Shown here piece by piece: positions 8,854 to 16,952 of a stretch of 64,000 nucleotides of DNA; the stretch's first letter is position 1; each line of letters begins with the position of its first letter. The position numbers and the translations under genes are program-made. The DNA lies in the NCBI GenBank assembly GCA_041484525.1, contig JBGPHT010000011.1, forward strand, positions 1 to 64,000. Direction: 5' to 3'. The notes beneath the pieces are model-generated. The model searched no databases and had not been told where the DNA came from. It saw only the letters and a program-made list of their open reading frames with translations. This stretch comes from JBGPHT01 sp041484525 (lineage in GTDB: Bacteria > Acidobacteriota > Terriglobia > Bryobacterales > Bryobacteraceae).

Positions 8854-9834
8854 CTACGGCCGGCCGGGCGCACCCGGAGGCGTAGTGGCCTCGTCCAGAT
8901 TCTCCAGATCGACCCAGTCGCCCGTTTGTTCGGTGCACGTGCCCGTACGGCAGACCTGAAACCGGGTGACGGGATGCAGTTCCCAGGTCGAGCCGCGCCA
9001 GCACTTTTCCATGTCCGCGCCTGCCACGGCGCAACTGTCGGAGGGCTTGATGTGCTCGCTATCGAGCAGCAACGCCCCCATGATACGCACCTGCCGGCCG
9101 AGCGCCGACTTGACGGCATCGAGAGTCCAGTTGGGCTGCTTGAAGGCGCGGTAGTGCGGCGTAATCTCGACGATCATGCTCTGCTGTTTGATGGCCTTCG
9201 CATCCGTTTTCGTGAGCCTGTGCGGACCGGCCGCGGCCTTCAGCACGCGCCCGGCGAGGGCGGCGTCGAAGCCGATGCCGATATGGTAGTCGACCTCATC
9301 ATCGCCAGTAAGCTCGCAGTTGCTGCTCTCCGCGCCCGTCTGGATGGCGTAGTAGAGAAAGCCGGCCACGCCGCGAATCTGTCCCTCGCCCAGACGCGAC
9401 AAAACGTCTTTGAAATCGCCGTGATTGCTTTTCGTGAGTCCATCGGGGACGGCGGCGTCGAGCGTTTGAAAGTCGGGGAGATTGGTGTAGAAGCGAAAAG
9501 TAGAGTCGGGCGCGGGCGGATTGAGCTTGTCCTTCAGGAAGTTGACGAAGGCGTCGTACCGGGCGGCGGCGGAACAGCCCGTGGGGAACCTGGTGTGGCA
9601 ATCGGTCACGCTCGCGACGTCGTCGCATTGTGCGGGGTCAGTGGTATTCGCCGCCGCCAGAGCGGAGGGAGCGTTGCTGCGAATGCCCGGCAGCCCACCG
9701 CCGCCGACGAGCAAGGCGATGGCCAGAGGAACGAAGGGGCCCACGGTCCGGAACAGGCTCCCTCCCGTGCCGCCGCCGGCAGGACCTGCGGCGGGGCTAT
9801 CCGAGGCGCTACGGATTGGCACTTCCGTCTCCAC
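8854..9834 (-). CDS. Membrane-anchored extracytoplasmic protein with WELHP motif
   Basis: About 326 residues from a GTG at 9834, overlapping the end of the upstream membrane-protein gene by 26 bases; the open frame itself extends to 9915. A hydrophobic anchor (VGPFVPLAIALLVGGGG) is near residue 30. The rest is extracytoplasmic, with several cysteines that could form disulfides. The C-terminal third reads VRIMGALLLDSEH, then CWRGSTWELHPVTRFQVC, a pattern (strand, Asp-x-x-His, then Trp-Glu-x-His-Pro) that I recognise from secreted bacterial proteins of unknown function, probably a small beta-barrel. It is the last gene of a three-gene set with two small membrane proteins. No enzymatic role can be assigned. 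Confidence 0.6.
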   Translation of the reverse strand: METEVPIRSASDSPAAGPAGGGTGGSLFRTVGPFVPLAIALLVGGGGLPGIRSNAPSALAAANTTDPAQCDDVASVTDCHTRFPTGCSAAARYDAFVNFLKDKLNPPAPDSTFRFYTNLPDFQTLDAAVPDGLTKSNHGDFKDVLSRLGEGQIRGVAGFLYYAIQTGAESSNCELTGDDEVDYHIGIGFDAALAGRVLKAAAGPHRLTKTDAKAIKQQSMIVEITPHYRAFKQPNWTLDAVKSALGRQVRIMGALLLDSEHIKPSDSCAVAGADMEKCWRGSTWELHPVTRFQVCRTGTCTEQTGDWVDLENLDEATTPPGAPGRP

Positions 9835-10303
9835 GGGCTTCGCCCTTAGGTGCAGCAGACGGTGGAGCAGACGGAGCGGACGGCGGTGGCGCCTTGCTGC
9901 TGTCGGTACGCGCACTGGCCGTGATGCCCTTACTGACGGCGTAGGTGCTCGCGCTGATGCCGAGCAGCGTCAGGACTTCCGCAGGCACCGCGGGAAACTT
10001 GCCGGTTTCGGCGACGATCAGAAAGAAGCTCAGCCCGATCACGAAGGTGAAAATCAGAAGCTGGAAGCGCGACATGCTGGCTCCCCCGCCGATTTCACTC
10101 AGCAACTGCGACAGGTCCATCCGGCCGCTGGCGATTTCGAGCAGCACCGCGACACCCAGGACAAAGATGAGGATCAGCGCCGTGTAACCCGTAGTAACTT
10201 TGAGCTTGGTCATCGGGTCGCCTGGAGCCCAGATCCCAATTCCGAGGGCTGCAAAAATGGCCGCGGCCAAAGCGACCAGGACTAACGGATTGCGAATTGT
10301 CAT
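9809..10303 (-). CDS. Small membrane protein, second of a paralogous pair
   Basis: 164 residues with about four hydrophobic helices (near 7-25, 40-58, 80-98 and 108-122) and a Pro/Ala/Ser-rich tail. The ribosome-binding site AGGAGGT precedes the ATG. The central segment, SRFQLLIFTFVIGLSFFL followed by PAEVLTLLGISASTYAVSKG, matches the upstream protein's GRAQLLFFTSSGAIGYLV and ALVTLIGGSQLVYLVGKA. The two are therefore paralogues, and this pattern is seen in uncharacterised bacterial membrane proteins. The gene starts 3 bases after its partner ends and overlaps the anchored protein gene downstream. A shared membrane complex is likely but unproven. Confidence 0.65.
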   Translation of the reverse strand: MTIRNPLVLVALAAAIFAALGIGIWAPGDPMTKLKVTTGYTALILIFVLGVAVLLEIASGRMDLSQLLSEIGGGASMSRFQLLIFTFVIGLSFFLIVAETGKFPAVPAEVLTLLGISASTYAVSKGITASARTDSSKAPPPSAPSAPPSAAPKGEARGDGSANP

Positions 10304-10306
10304 AAC

Positions 10307-10651
10307 TCAAGACCTCCTGTTGCGAAAGACCCCGTCGCCCAACACCGCCCAGGCTTTGCCGACGAGATAGACAAGCTGGCTGCCGCCGATCAACGTCACC
10401 AGCGCGGCCGGCGGATGCGGGAGGCTGGATGCGGCAGGATCATGCAGCACCTGGACCAGGTAACCGATCGCTCCGCTGCTGGTAAAGAAGAGTAACTGGG
10501 CGCGACCGGCGCTGAAGGTGCCTTCGCGATCGCCCGCGAGCAGGCCGGATAACGAGATACCGCCGTTCAGCAGTCTCGTGAAGACCAGAATCGCGAAGCC
10601 GGCGAACAGTACGATCGTTGCAACCCGGGTTAATGTTACTAACTCCGGCAT
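10307..10651 (-). CDS. Small membrane protein, first of a paralogous pair
   Basis: 114 residues with three predicted helices (about 9-28, 52-68 and 82-100). GAGGT lies before the ATG. It shares a core pattern with the next gene: a Gly/Ser-Arg-x-Gln-Leu-Leu-x-Phe-Thr motif, a helix, then a Pro-rich turn and a final helix containing LVTLIGGSQLVYLVGKA. It leads a three-gene minus-strand operon that ends with an anchored extracytoplasmic protein. I do not recognise a named family. Confidence 0.6.
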   Translation of the reverse strand: MPELVTLTRVATIVLFAGFAILVFTRLLNGGISLSGLLAGDREGTFSAGRAQLLFFTSSGAIGYLVQVLHDPAASSLPHPPAALVTLIGGSQLVYLVGKAWAVLGDGVFRNRRS

Positions 10652-10709
10652 GTCGACACCTCAAATCGTGAGCGAGTATATCACGTTGGCCACAGCTATT
10701 TAGCCACAG

Positions 10710-11528
10710 CTATCCCGTGTACCACGTGATCATCTTTTCCCCGGTGAGCACGGCGACTAATGCGGCGGCGCCCAGGAAGGTGCCTAAGGGGAGTTCGTAG
10801 GTGCTGACGTCCTGGCCCGTCGCCTTGATATAGCCGTAGCCGAGAACGGAGCCGCTGAAGCTGCCGAGGACCAGCGTCAGCAGCGCGCCGCGCAGGCCGA
10901 GGAAACTGCCCACCATCATAATCAGCTTCACGTCCCCCAGGCCCAGTCCTTCGCGGTGCCGGATCTTCATGAAGAGCCAGCCGCCGCCCCACAGAAAGAA
11001 CGCCGGAAGGACGGCGCCCATCACGGCTTCCATCAGGCTGCGGACGCGGTTCTGCAGCTCCACATTGAAGAGCCACAGGATCGCCTGGCCGGTGATGTCG
11101 GGCACTGGCACGAACGCCGCGAAGATGAGGCCGATGACGGTGCCGCCCAGCGTGAACTCGTCGGGCAGGATGCGCTTCTCGAGATCCGAGAAGATCAGCG
11201 CCAACAACATGGAGGTGAAAATCGAGAGCTTGACGGCAATCGGCGTGACGCCGAAATTGTAGACAAAATAGAACCACAGCAGGCCGTTCGCGAGCTCGAC
11301 AATCGGGTAGCGGATGGAAATGTGGCGGCCGCAGTGGCGGCACCGGCCGCGCAGCAGCGCATAGCTCAGGAGCGGAACGTTGTCGTACCACGCGATCGTT
11401 TTGCGGCAGCGGACGCAGTGGGAGCGCGGTTTCACCACCGAGCGGCCGCGCGGCCAGCGGTGGATGCACACATTCAAAAAGCTGCCGATCAGCAGACCGA
11501 ACAGCAATGCGACGATGGCTTCGATCAA
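10710..11528 (-). CDS. Prepilin peptidase / leader methyltransferase (A24)
   Basis: 272 residues with multiple membrane helices. The N-terminal cytoplasmic loop has two Cys-x2-Cys pairs (CVRC and CRHC), the zinc-binding mark of bifunctional PilD-type enzymes. The two catalytic aspartates sit in FSDLEKRILPDE and GLGLGDVKL. It cleaves type IV prepilin or type II secretion pseudopilin leaders and N-methylates the new end. No pilin or secretion genes are adjacent. Its ATG overlaps the stop of the preceding glycosyltransferase gene by four bases (ATGA), so the two are co-translated. Confidence 0.92.
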   Translation of the reverse strand: MIEAIVALLFGLLIGSFLNVCIHRWPRGRSVVKPRSHCVRCRKTIAWYDNVPLLSYALLRGRCRHCGRHISIRYPIVELANGLLWFYFVYNFGVTPIAVKLSIFTSMLLALIFSDLEKRILPDEFTLGGTVIGLIFAAFVPVPDITGQAILWLFNVELQNRVRSLMEAVMGAVLPAFFLWGGGWLFMKIRHREGLGLGDVKLIMMVGSFLGLRGALLTLVLGSFSGSVLGYGYIKATGQDVSTYELPLGTFLGAAALVAVLTGEKMITWYTG

Positions 11529-12388
11529 GCGAGTACCTGCCGGTAAACTTCCATGGTACGGCGGACCATGTGGTCCACGGTGAAGCGCTCGGCGATGGTG
11601 CGGCGGGCTTCGTGGCCCAGGCGCCGGGCGTATGCCGGATCGTCGAGGAGCATTCTCATGGCTGCGGCGATGGCCTCGGCGGAGTTCTCGACGAGCAGGC
11701 CGTTCTCGCCGTCGCGGATGGCTTCGGGGAGGCCGCCCACATTGCTGGCGATCACCGGAACGCCGGCCGCCATCGCCAGCAGCGCGGCCGAGCCGAGACC
11801 CTCGGCGTAGGTGACGTAGACGAACATGGAGGCGTCGCGAAGATCGCGTTCGAGATCGGTCGAACGCTTCACTTCGATTCCCGCCAGTCGACCTGCCTGG
11901 TGCGCCAGGGACGATTCCTTTTCGTGCGCCAGCACGATTGCGCCGTGGGCCGGTTCGAGCAGCGGCACGCCATCGTATACGACCTCGATCTTCTCCGCCG
12001 GAACGCCGCCCTTCAGCATGACGTCTTTCACAAACTCGGATACGGCGAGGTAGCGGCGCGCGCGTCCGTACTTCCAGCGCGAGCCGACGGGAAAGGCCAC
12101 GCGGCGCGAGACCACCAGCCGGCGGCTGCGCACGATCGCGCCCAACGTGTGGCCGTGAGCATCGTGCGCATGCATCAGGTCGTGGCTGCCGGCGAGTTTC
12201 ACGGCGCGCGTGAGCCCGACAGGCTCGACGCGCCAGCCCCGCTTGTGTGCGGCCTCATAGAGCGGTGCCCCGCCGCGCGCCAGCAGCGTTGATTCCACGC
12301 CGGCCGCGGCTAGCCCTTCGATCAGGCGCAGTACTTGCCACTGGCCTCCGCGCATCTCTCTTCCGGCGTCCAGGTGAAGGATGCGCAT
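11525..12388 (-). CDS. GT4-type glycosyltransferase
   Basis: 287 residues starting at ATG 12388 (MRILHLDAGREMRGGQWQ), a typical opening of GT4-like retaining glycosyltransferases, with the donor-binding Gly-Gly near residue 14. The C-terminal Rossmann domain carries YAEGLGSAALLAMAAGVPVI followed by GLPEAI, the E-x7-E-like nucleotide-sugar site. The protein is shorter than most GT4 enzymes, mainly in the linker. It lies between a GT2 enzyme (TGATG overlap upstream) and the prepilin peptidase (ATGA overlap downstream). Synthesis of a cell-surface glycan or lipopolysaccharide is the likely role. Confidence 0.85.
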   Translation of the reverse strand: MRILHLDAGREMRGGQWQVLRLIEGLAAAGVESTLLARGGAPLYEAAHKRGWRVEPVGLTRAVKLAGSHDLMHAHDAHGHTLGAIVRSRRLVVSRRVAFPVGSRWKYGRARRYLAVSEFVKDVMLKGGVPAEKIEVVYDGVPLLEPAHGAIVLAHEKESSLAHQAGRLAGIEVKRSTDLERDLRDASMFVYVTYAEGLGSAALLAMAAGVPVIASNVGGLPEAIRDGENGLLVENSAEAIAAAMRMLLDDPAYARRLGHEARRTIAERFTVDHMVRRTMEVYRQVLA

Positions 12389-13125
12389 CAGCTCATGTTC
12401 CTCGCTTTGGCGTACTTGAGGAACGTGTAGAACGCCGCCATGTGCGCGATGATGAGTCCCTCGAGGCCATCCAGAAAACCGCGCTGCAAGAAATACGTTT
12501 TCAGGAACGTCCACCCCGGATCGAAGATCAGGCGCGTCAGCGGCACCTTGACTTTGCGCGCGGCCAGCTCCTGCGCGGCGAGCGTGGTGTAGTGGTCCAT
12601 GGTCTTGACGTGCTCGGCCAGCGACTCGCAGGTGAAGTGCAGGATGTTGCCCTCGAGGCGCCCGACGCGCGTGTGGCAGACGACGCTCTCATGGACGAAA
12701 TCGCCGACCCATGTCGCCTTGCGCCGGTCGTAGAGACGGATTTTGCGGTCGGGATACCAGCCGGAGTGGTAGATCCAGGCGCCGAGATAGTTGGCCAGGC
12801 GCGGCATGGTGTAAGCGTCATGCTGGGGGCCGCTCTTCTTGACGTTCCAGATTTCGGCTTCGAGGCCTTCGCTGAGCGCCTCGTCGGCATCGAGCGAAAG
12901 AATCCAGTCGTTGGCAGCCTGCTCGGCGGCCCAGTTTTTCTGGCCTGCGAATCCGCGCCAGCCGGCTTCGAAGACGCGCGCTCCGAGGTTTTGCGCGAGC
13001 TCGACGGTGCGGTCGACGGAACCGCTGTCGAGGATCAGGATCTCGTCGCAGCAGCGCAGGCTCTCGATGGCGCGCGCGATATTGCGCTCCTCGTTCAGCG
13101 CAATAATCGTCGCGGTGATTTTCAT
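12388..13125 (-). CDS. Family 2 glycosyltransferase (WaaE/KdtX-like)
   Basis: 245 residues from ATG 13125; the longer upstream frame runs into the M50 gene and is not needed. The N-terminus (MKITATIIALNEERNIARAI) and the DADEAL motif (metal and UDP-sugar binding) define a GT2 enzyme. The body with FAGQKNWAAEQA and a CHTRVGRLEGNILH region resembles WaaE/KdtX-type lipopolysaccharide core glucosyltransferases. A C-terminal amphipathic segment (YFLQRGFLDGLEGLIIAHMA) suits membrane association. It overlaps the GT4 gene by one base and follows the M50 protease by 11 bases. Confidence 0.88.
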   Translation of the reverse strand: MKITATIIALNEERNIARAIESLRCCDEILILDSGSVDRTVELAQNLGARVFEAGWRGFAGQKNWAAEQAANDWILSLDADEALSEGLEAEIWNVKKSGPQHDAYTMPRLANYLGAWIYHSGWYPDRKIRLYDRRKATWVGDFVHESVVCHTRVGRLEGNILHFTCESLAEHVKTMDHYTTLAAQELAARKVKVPLTRLIFDPGWTFLKTYFLQRGFLDGLEGLIIAHMAAFYTFLKYAKARNMS

Positions 13126-13136
13126 AGACCGGTGGA

Positions 13137-14102
13137 TCAGAGGCCGCCGGTGGCAATCGGCTCGTAGGTGAAGCAGAGGATGAAAATGATGAGGGCGATC
13201 CAGCCCAGCTTCGTTCGGCCGATTCCCATTTCGGCGGGATCGTGAATCACGGGGTGCCGCCGGCCGAGCCACAGCAGCACGATGCCCCACACCAGCCATC
13301 CCAGCCAGAAGCGGCCGAGCGGGAGGAGCGCGATGCACAGCAGCTTCGAGACGGTGCGGTGACGGTTGGGGAAGAACGAATAGAAGATGTGGCCGCCATC
13401 CAACTGGCCGATGGGGAGCAGGTTCATGGCGGTGGCGAACATCCCAACCCAGGCGGCGCGCGCCATGGGATGCAGGTAGACGTCGGCGGTGCGGACACCC
13501 GGGAAGATGGCGTGGCTCAGCAGCCACTGCAGCGTGGGGACGCCGAAATGCAGACTGCCCTGGTGCTCGATGCCCGGGATGACTTTCGAAAACGCGAGGC
13601 CGACGGCGAGCGCCGGCAGCAGGAAGACAAACCCGGCTATGGGGCCCGATACGCCGATGTCGAACAGCGCGCGCTTGGTGTAAATAGCGGAGCGGACGCG
13701 GATGAAGGCGCCGGCTGTGCCGAGCAACGGCGAAGGCAGGAAGTACGGCAGCGAGGCATCGACATGATGGTAGAGCGCGGCCAGGTAGTGACCGAACTCG
13801 TGCGCCAGCAGAATCGTGAGTAGCGTAAGTGAGAACGGCAAGCCCGGCAGAAGCACGGCGGGGTGGCGCCAGAACGTGAGGTACAACTGGAAGCTGCGAT
13901 CGACATCGAAGGGCTGATTGCGCGCAAAATCGTACTGCATGGACGCGCCGACGATGGTGGTGGTCAGGAGCGTGAGCGCAAACAAAAGAGAATAAAGCCA
14001 GTACCGTTCGCGCGGGCGCGACTGGGGAATGACGATCATCTCCCCCGTGCCGTCGCCGGCAAAGAGAGGGTAAGGCGCCGGAGAGAAATCCTGTGAGGAC
14101 AC
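13137..14102 (-). CDS. Site-2-protease-like M50 membrane metalloprotease
   Basis: 321 residues with about six to seven membrane helices. The zinc motif HEFGH is at 101-105, and the third ligand lies in NLLPIGQLDGGH (Asp 235). There is no PDZ domain between the two halves, so it belongs to the PDZ-less branch of bacterial and plastid S2P homologues rather than RseP. It should cut substrates within the membrane. No anti-sigma factor is adjacent, so the substrate is unknown. It heads the minus-strand run toward the glycosyltransferases. Confidence 0.88.
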   Translation of the reverse strand: MSSQDFSPAPYPLFAGDGTGEMIVIPQSRPRERYWLYSLLFALTLLTTTIVGASMQYDFARNQPFDVDRSFQLYLTFWRHPAVLLPGLPFSLTLLTILLAHEFGHYLAALYHHVDASLPYFLPSPLLGTAGAFIRVRSAIYTKRALFDIGVSGPIAGFVFLLPALAVGLAFSKVIPGIEHQGSLHFGVPTLQWLLSHAIFPGVRTADVYLHPMARAAWVGMFATAMNLLPIGQLDGGHIFYSFFPNRHRTVSKLLCIALLPLGRFWLGWLVWGIVLLWLGRRHPVIHDPAEMGIGRTKLGWIALIIFILCFTYEPIATGGL

Positions 14103-14126
14103 GATGACCGGGGCGCCGCAGCGTAG

Positions 14127-14396
14127 TTACTGCAGCGTCTGTAACTCCTTGCCGGGCTTGAAACGCACGGCCTTGCCAGGAGGGATAGACACCTCCGCGC
14201 CGGTGCGCGGGTTGCGCCCTATGCCCGTCTTGCGGGGCTTCACGTTGAAGACTCCAAAGCCGCGCAACTCGATGCGGTCGCCCTGCTCGAGCGCTTTCTT
14301 CATCGACTCGAAGACGGTCTCAACCGCCATCTCAGCCTTGGTTTTGGTGATGCCGGTTCGGTTGACGACCTCATTAATGATGTCGAGTTTGATCAA
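14127..14396 (-). CDS. HU/IHF-family DNA-binding protein
   Basis: 89 residues if started at the TTG at 14396, which has a good GAGGAGG site six bases upstream and gives the family's usual length and N-terminus (xIKLDIINEVV). A longer frame to 14453 adds an unrelated extension. The features are conserved: the dimer core, ELRGFGVFNVKPRKTGIGRNPRTG on the beta arm (Pro in the intercalating position), and the closing FKPGKEL helix. It is a nucleoid protein that bends DNA. It is transcribed divergently from the flavin reductase gene. Confidence 0.93.
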   Translation of the reverse strand: MIKLDIINEVVNRTGITKTKAEMAVETVFESMKKALEQGDRIELRGFGVFNVKPRKTGIGRNPRTGAEVSIPPGKAVRFKPGKELQTLQ

Positions 14397-14484
14397 AAGA
14401 GCCTCCTCTTCGGGGCACGGGGCGAACTTCCATCCCGCATCAGTCAACCACATGATAGGATTGAATTTATCCTCCTGTCAAGCG

Positions 14485-14964
14485 ATGGTTACCAGCGATG
14501 AATTCCGGCGCGCCTGCGGGCGCTTCCCGAGCGGCGTCACAATCGCCACCGTGCTCGATCCACAAGGGGGGCCGCATGGGCTGACGGTGAGCTCCTTCAC
14601 ATCGGTTTCTCTCGAACCGCCGCTGGTGTTGATCTGCCTGGGGCACGCGGTCACCGTGATCGAGTATTTCCGAGCGGCCAAGCACTTTGGGATCAACGTG
14701 TTGGCAGCGGACCAGCGAGCGCTCTCGGAGCGTTTTGCGCGCAAGGGGGCGGATCGATTCGACGGGCTTTCGTGGGACCGGGGGGAGACCGGCGTGCCGC
14801 TGATTCCAGGAGCGCTGTCGCAGATCGAGTGCGCGGTTCGCGACCGGGTGACGGCGGGCGATCACGACATCTTCATCGGAGAAATGCTGCATGCGCGGGT
14901 GCGGGACAATGAGCCGCTGATCCACTTTGCGAGCCGGTACCGGCAACTGAGAGAACACTCATGA
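14485..14964 (+). CDS. Flavin reductase-like FMN-binding protein
   Basis: About 159 residues from ATG 14485. The N-terminus FRRACGRFPSGVTIATV and the central GLTVSSFTSVSLEPPLVLICL, NVLAADQ and ALSQIEC segments are the signature of flavin reductase-like domains (HpaC/RutF type). These bind FMN and use NAD(P)H to supply reduced flavin to an oxygenase, or act directly as oxidoreductases. No monooxygenase partner lies nearby. Its stop overlaps the start of the glycine C-acetyltransferase gene by four bases, so the two are an operon. No convincing ribosome-binding site precedes the start. Confidence 0.88.
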   Translation: MVTSDEFRRACGRFPSGVTIATVLDPQGGPHGLTVSSFTSVSLEPPLVLICLGHAVTVIEYFRAAKHFGINVLAADQRALSERFARKGADRFDGLSWDRGETGVPLIPGALSQIECAVRDRVTAGDHDIFIGEMLHARVRDNEPLIHFASRYRQLREHS

Positions 14965-16145
14965 GCAATCCCCTGGCATACCTGCACGATCAGATCGAGC
15001 AGTGGCGCGCGGAAGGCACTTACCAGCGGCTGCGCGTGCTCGAGTCGGCGAGCGCGGCGGAGTCGCGTTTCGACGGCAAGGACGTCATCAACCTCGCATC
15101 CAACAACTATTTGGGACTGACGACGCACCCCAAACTGCGCGAGGCGGCGCTCGCAGCGGTGCGGAAGTACGGCGTGGGCTCGGGCGCGGTGCGCACGATT
15201 TCGGGCACCATGACGCTGCACATGCAACTCGAAGAGCGCATCGCGGCGTTCAAGAATGTCGAGGCGTGCGTGGTGTTTCAATCGGGCTTCGCGGCCAATG
15301 CGGGAACGGTTTCCGCGATCCTGACGCCGGACGACCACATCGTCTCCGACGAGTTGAACCACGCCAGCATCATCGACGGATGCCGGTTGTCGAGGGCGAA
15401 GATCCACGTATTTCCGCACAAGGACGTGGCGGCGGCGGAGCGGATTCTGGGCGAACTGGCGGATGTGAGCGGGCGGAAGCTGCTGATTTCGGACGGCGTT
15501 TTTTCTATGGACGGCGACATCGGTCCGCTGCCCGGGCTGGTCGAGGCGGCGGAAAAACACGGCGCCATCATGATGGTGGACGACGCGCATTCCTCCGGCG
15601 TTTTGGGGCGGAACGGTCGCGGAACCATCGACCACTTCGGATTGGACGGCCGAGTGCACGTGCAGGTGGGGACGCTTTCGAAAGCCATCGGAGTGCTGGG
15701 CGGGTACGTGTGCGGCAGCCGCGACCTGATCGAGTTTCTGTACCATCGGGCACGGCCGTTCCTGTTCTCGACCTCCCACCCGCCGGCCGTCGCCGCCGCT
15801 TGCCTGGCGGCGTTCGACGTCCTCGAAGAGGAGCCGGAACGCATTCAAATGCTGTGGGATAACACGCGGTACTTCAAGCAAGGCTTGATGGCAGCAGGCT
15901 TCGATACGGGGATCAGCGAAACACCCATCACGCCGGTAATGACCGGGGAGGCGAAGCTGGCGCACGAACTGTCCCGCGAGTTGTTCGAAGGCGGGGTGCT
16001 GGCGACGGGCATCGGGTTCCCGACGGTGGCGAAGGGGAAGGCGCGGGTAAGGACAATCGTGTCATCGGCGCACACGCGGGAGGAGCTGGATCGGGCTCTC
16101 GAAGTATTTCAGCGCGCCGGTAAGAAGCTCGCCCTAATTCGGTGA
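14961..16145 (+). CDS. kbl: Glycine C-acetyltransferase (2-amino-3-ketobutyrate CoA ligase)
   Basis: 394 residues, a fold-type I PLP enzyme of the alpha-oxoamine synthase family. The Schiff-base lysine is K241 in GTLSKAIGVLGGY. FQSGFAANAG, DELNHASIIDG and VDDAHSSGVLG are the conserved cofactor contacts. The length and the N-terminus fit Kbl better than BioF. In threonine breakdown it splits 2-amino-3-ketobutyrate with CoA into glycine and acetyl-CoA. Threonine dehydrogenase is not adjacent. BioF (8-amino-7-oxononanoate synthase) remains an alternative, as the families are close. The gene is translationally coupled to the flavin reductase gene upstream, and a RAYT element sits right after its stop. 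Confidence 0.85.
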   Translation: MSNPLAYLHDQIEQWRAEGTYQRLRVLESASAAESRFDGKDVINLASNNYLGLTTHPKLREAALAAVRKYGVGSGAVRTISGTMTLHMQLEERIAAFKNVEACVVFQSGFAANAGTVSAILTPDDHIVSDELNHASIIDGCRLSRAKIHVFPHKDVAAAERILGELADVSGRKLLISDGVFSMDGDIGPLPGLVEAAEKHGAIMMVDDAHSSGVLGRNGRGTIDHFGLDGRVHVQVGTLSKAIGVLGGYVCGSRDLIEFLYHRARPFLFSTSHPPAVAAACLAAFDVLEEEPERIQMLWDNTRYFKQGLMAAGFDTGISETPITPVMTGEAKLAHELSRELFEGGVLATGIGFPTVAKGKARVRTIVSSAHTREELDRALEVFQRAGKKLALIR

Positions 16146-16150
16146 CCACC

Positions 16151-16183
16151 CTATTTCGGGGACAGGCTACACAACCTCGAAAT
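16151..16183 (+). repeat. Left 33-bp terminal inverted repeat of the RAYT element
   Basis: It begins CTATTTCGGGGACAGG and ends CCTCGAAAT, five bases after the kbl stop codon. Pairing with the right copy stops at both ends, so the repeat is exactly 33 bases. Confidence 0.9.
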
Positions 16184-16224
16184 TATTGAGAACTCCGCGA
16201 CCCCCTGCCCACTACTTGGGGTGA

Positions 16225-16932
16225 ATGGGAAGAATCGCGAGGATCGTGATACCAGGCTGTTGGCACCACGTCACGCAACGCGGCAATCAGCAGCAGGATG
16301 TCTTTTTCAACGACTCCGATCGTCATTTCTACCTCAGCCTTTTGCGCAAGCACTGCGAAGTCAACAGGGTCAAGATCACGGGATATTGCCTGATGGGAAA
16401 TCACGTCCACCTGATCGCCGTTCCGCCGCGCGAGCCCGCATTGGCGAAGGCGCTGGGGCGCACGCACAACGAGTACGCGCGGTGGCTGAATCTGCGACGC
16501 CAGGCTTCCGGACACGTGTGGCAGAACCGGTATTTCTCCTGCCCCATGGATGAGCGTCATCAGTGGGAGGCGCTGCGGTACATCGAGCTGAATCCGGTGC
16601 GCGCAGGCTTGGTTCGGACGGCCGCCGACTGGCCGTGGTCGAGCACAAGGGCGCACTTGTCCGGTGTCGATACCACAGGTCTTCTGGACAGGGTCGATTG
16701 GCACCGGCAGTGGTCGTTCGACACGTGGCGCACGGTGCTCGAGAACGGCGTCGAAGACGCCGCGCTACAGGAGCGGATTCGCGAAGCGACCCGGTGCGGC
16801 CGGCCTGCCGGAACGCCCGAATTCATCCAGCGCCTAGAAAAAGCGGCGGGCAGAAAACTAGAGCCGCGGAGGCGAGGGCCGAAACCGAAGCCCTCGCCTT
16901 CCGCGGCCGAGTTGCATTTCGAGGTTGTGTAG
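16225..16932 (+). CDS. REP-associated tyrosine transposase (Y1/IS200-like, RAYT)
   Basis: 235 residues. The HUH motif is in MGNHVHLI (His 60 and His 62). The single catalytic tyrosine candidate is Y84 in HNEYARWLNL, and YIELNPVRAGLV is the typical C-terminal helix of the family. RAYTs nick single-stranded REP-like sequences and are usually single-copy domesticated relatives of IS200/IS605 transposases. The C-terminal tail (EPRRRGPKPKPSPS) is basic. The stop codon is inside the right 33-bp repeat, so the last residues are encoded by the repeat. All key residues are present, so the enzyme may be active. Confidence 0.9.
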   Translation: MGRIARIVIPGCWHHVTQRGNQQQDVFFNDSDRHFYLSLLRKHCEVNRVKITGYCLMGNHVHLIAVPPREPALAKALGRTHNEYARWLNLRRQASGHVWQNRYFSCPMDERHQWEALRYIELNPVRAGLVRTAADWPWSSTRAHLSGVDTTGLLDRVDWHRQWSFDTWRTVLENGVEDAALQERIREATRCGRPAGTPEFIQRLEKAAGRKLEPRRRGPKPKPSPSAAELHFEVV

Positions 16933-16948
16933 CCTGTCCCCGAAATAG
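16916..16948 (-). repeat. Right 33-bp terminal inverted repeat of the RAYT element
   Basis: Exact reverse complement of 16151-16183. It includes the final codons of the transposase gene (stop at 16930-16932) and ends five bases before the stop of the convergent TonB receptor gene. Confidence 0.9.
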
Positions 16949-16952
16949 AAAA

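Larger units (their letters stand above)
16151..16948 (+). mobile_element. RAYT element bounded by a perfect 33-bp inverted repeat
   Basis: Positions 16151-16183 and 16916-16948 are exact reverse complements over 33 bases (outer end CTATTTCGGGGACAGGCTAC). They enclose one transposase gene and little else. The right repeat covers the last codons and stop of the transposase. No target-site duplication is visible at the edges (ACCACC on the left, AAAATTAG on the right). The element lies between kbl and the TonB receptor gene, touching neither. Confidence 0.85.
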
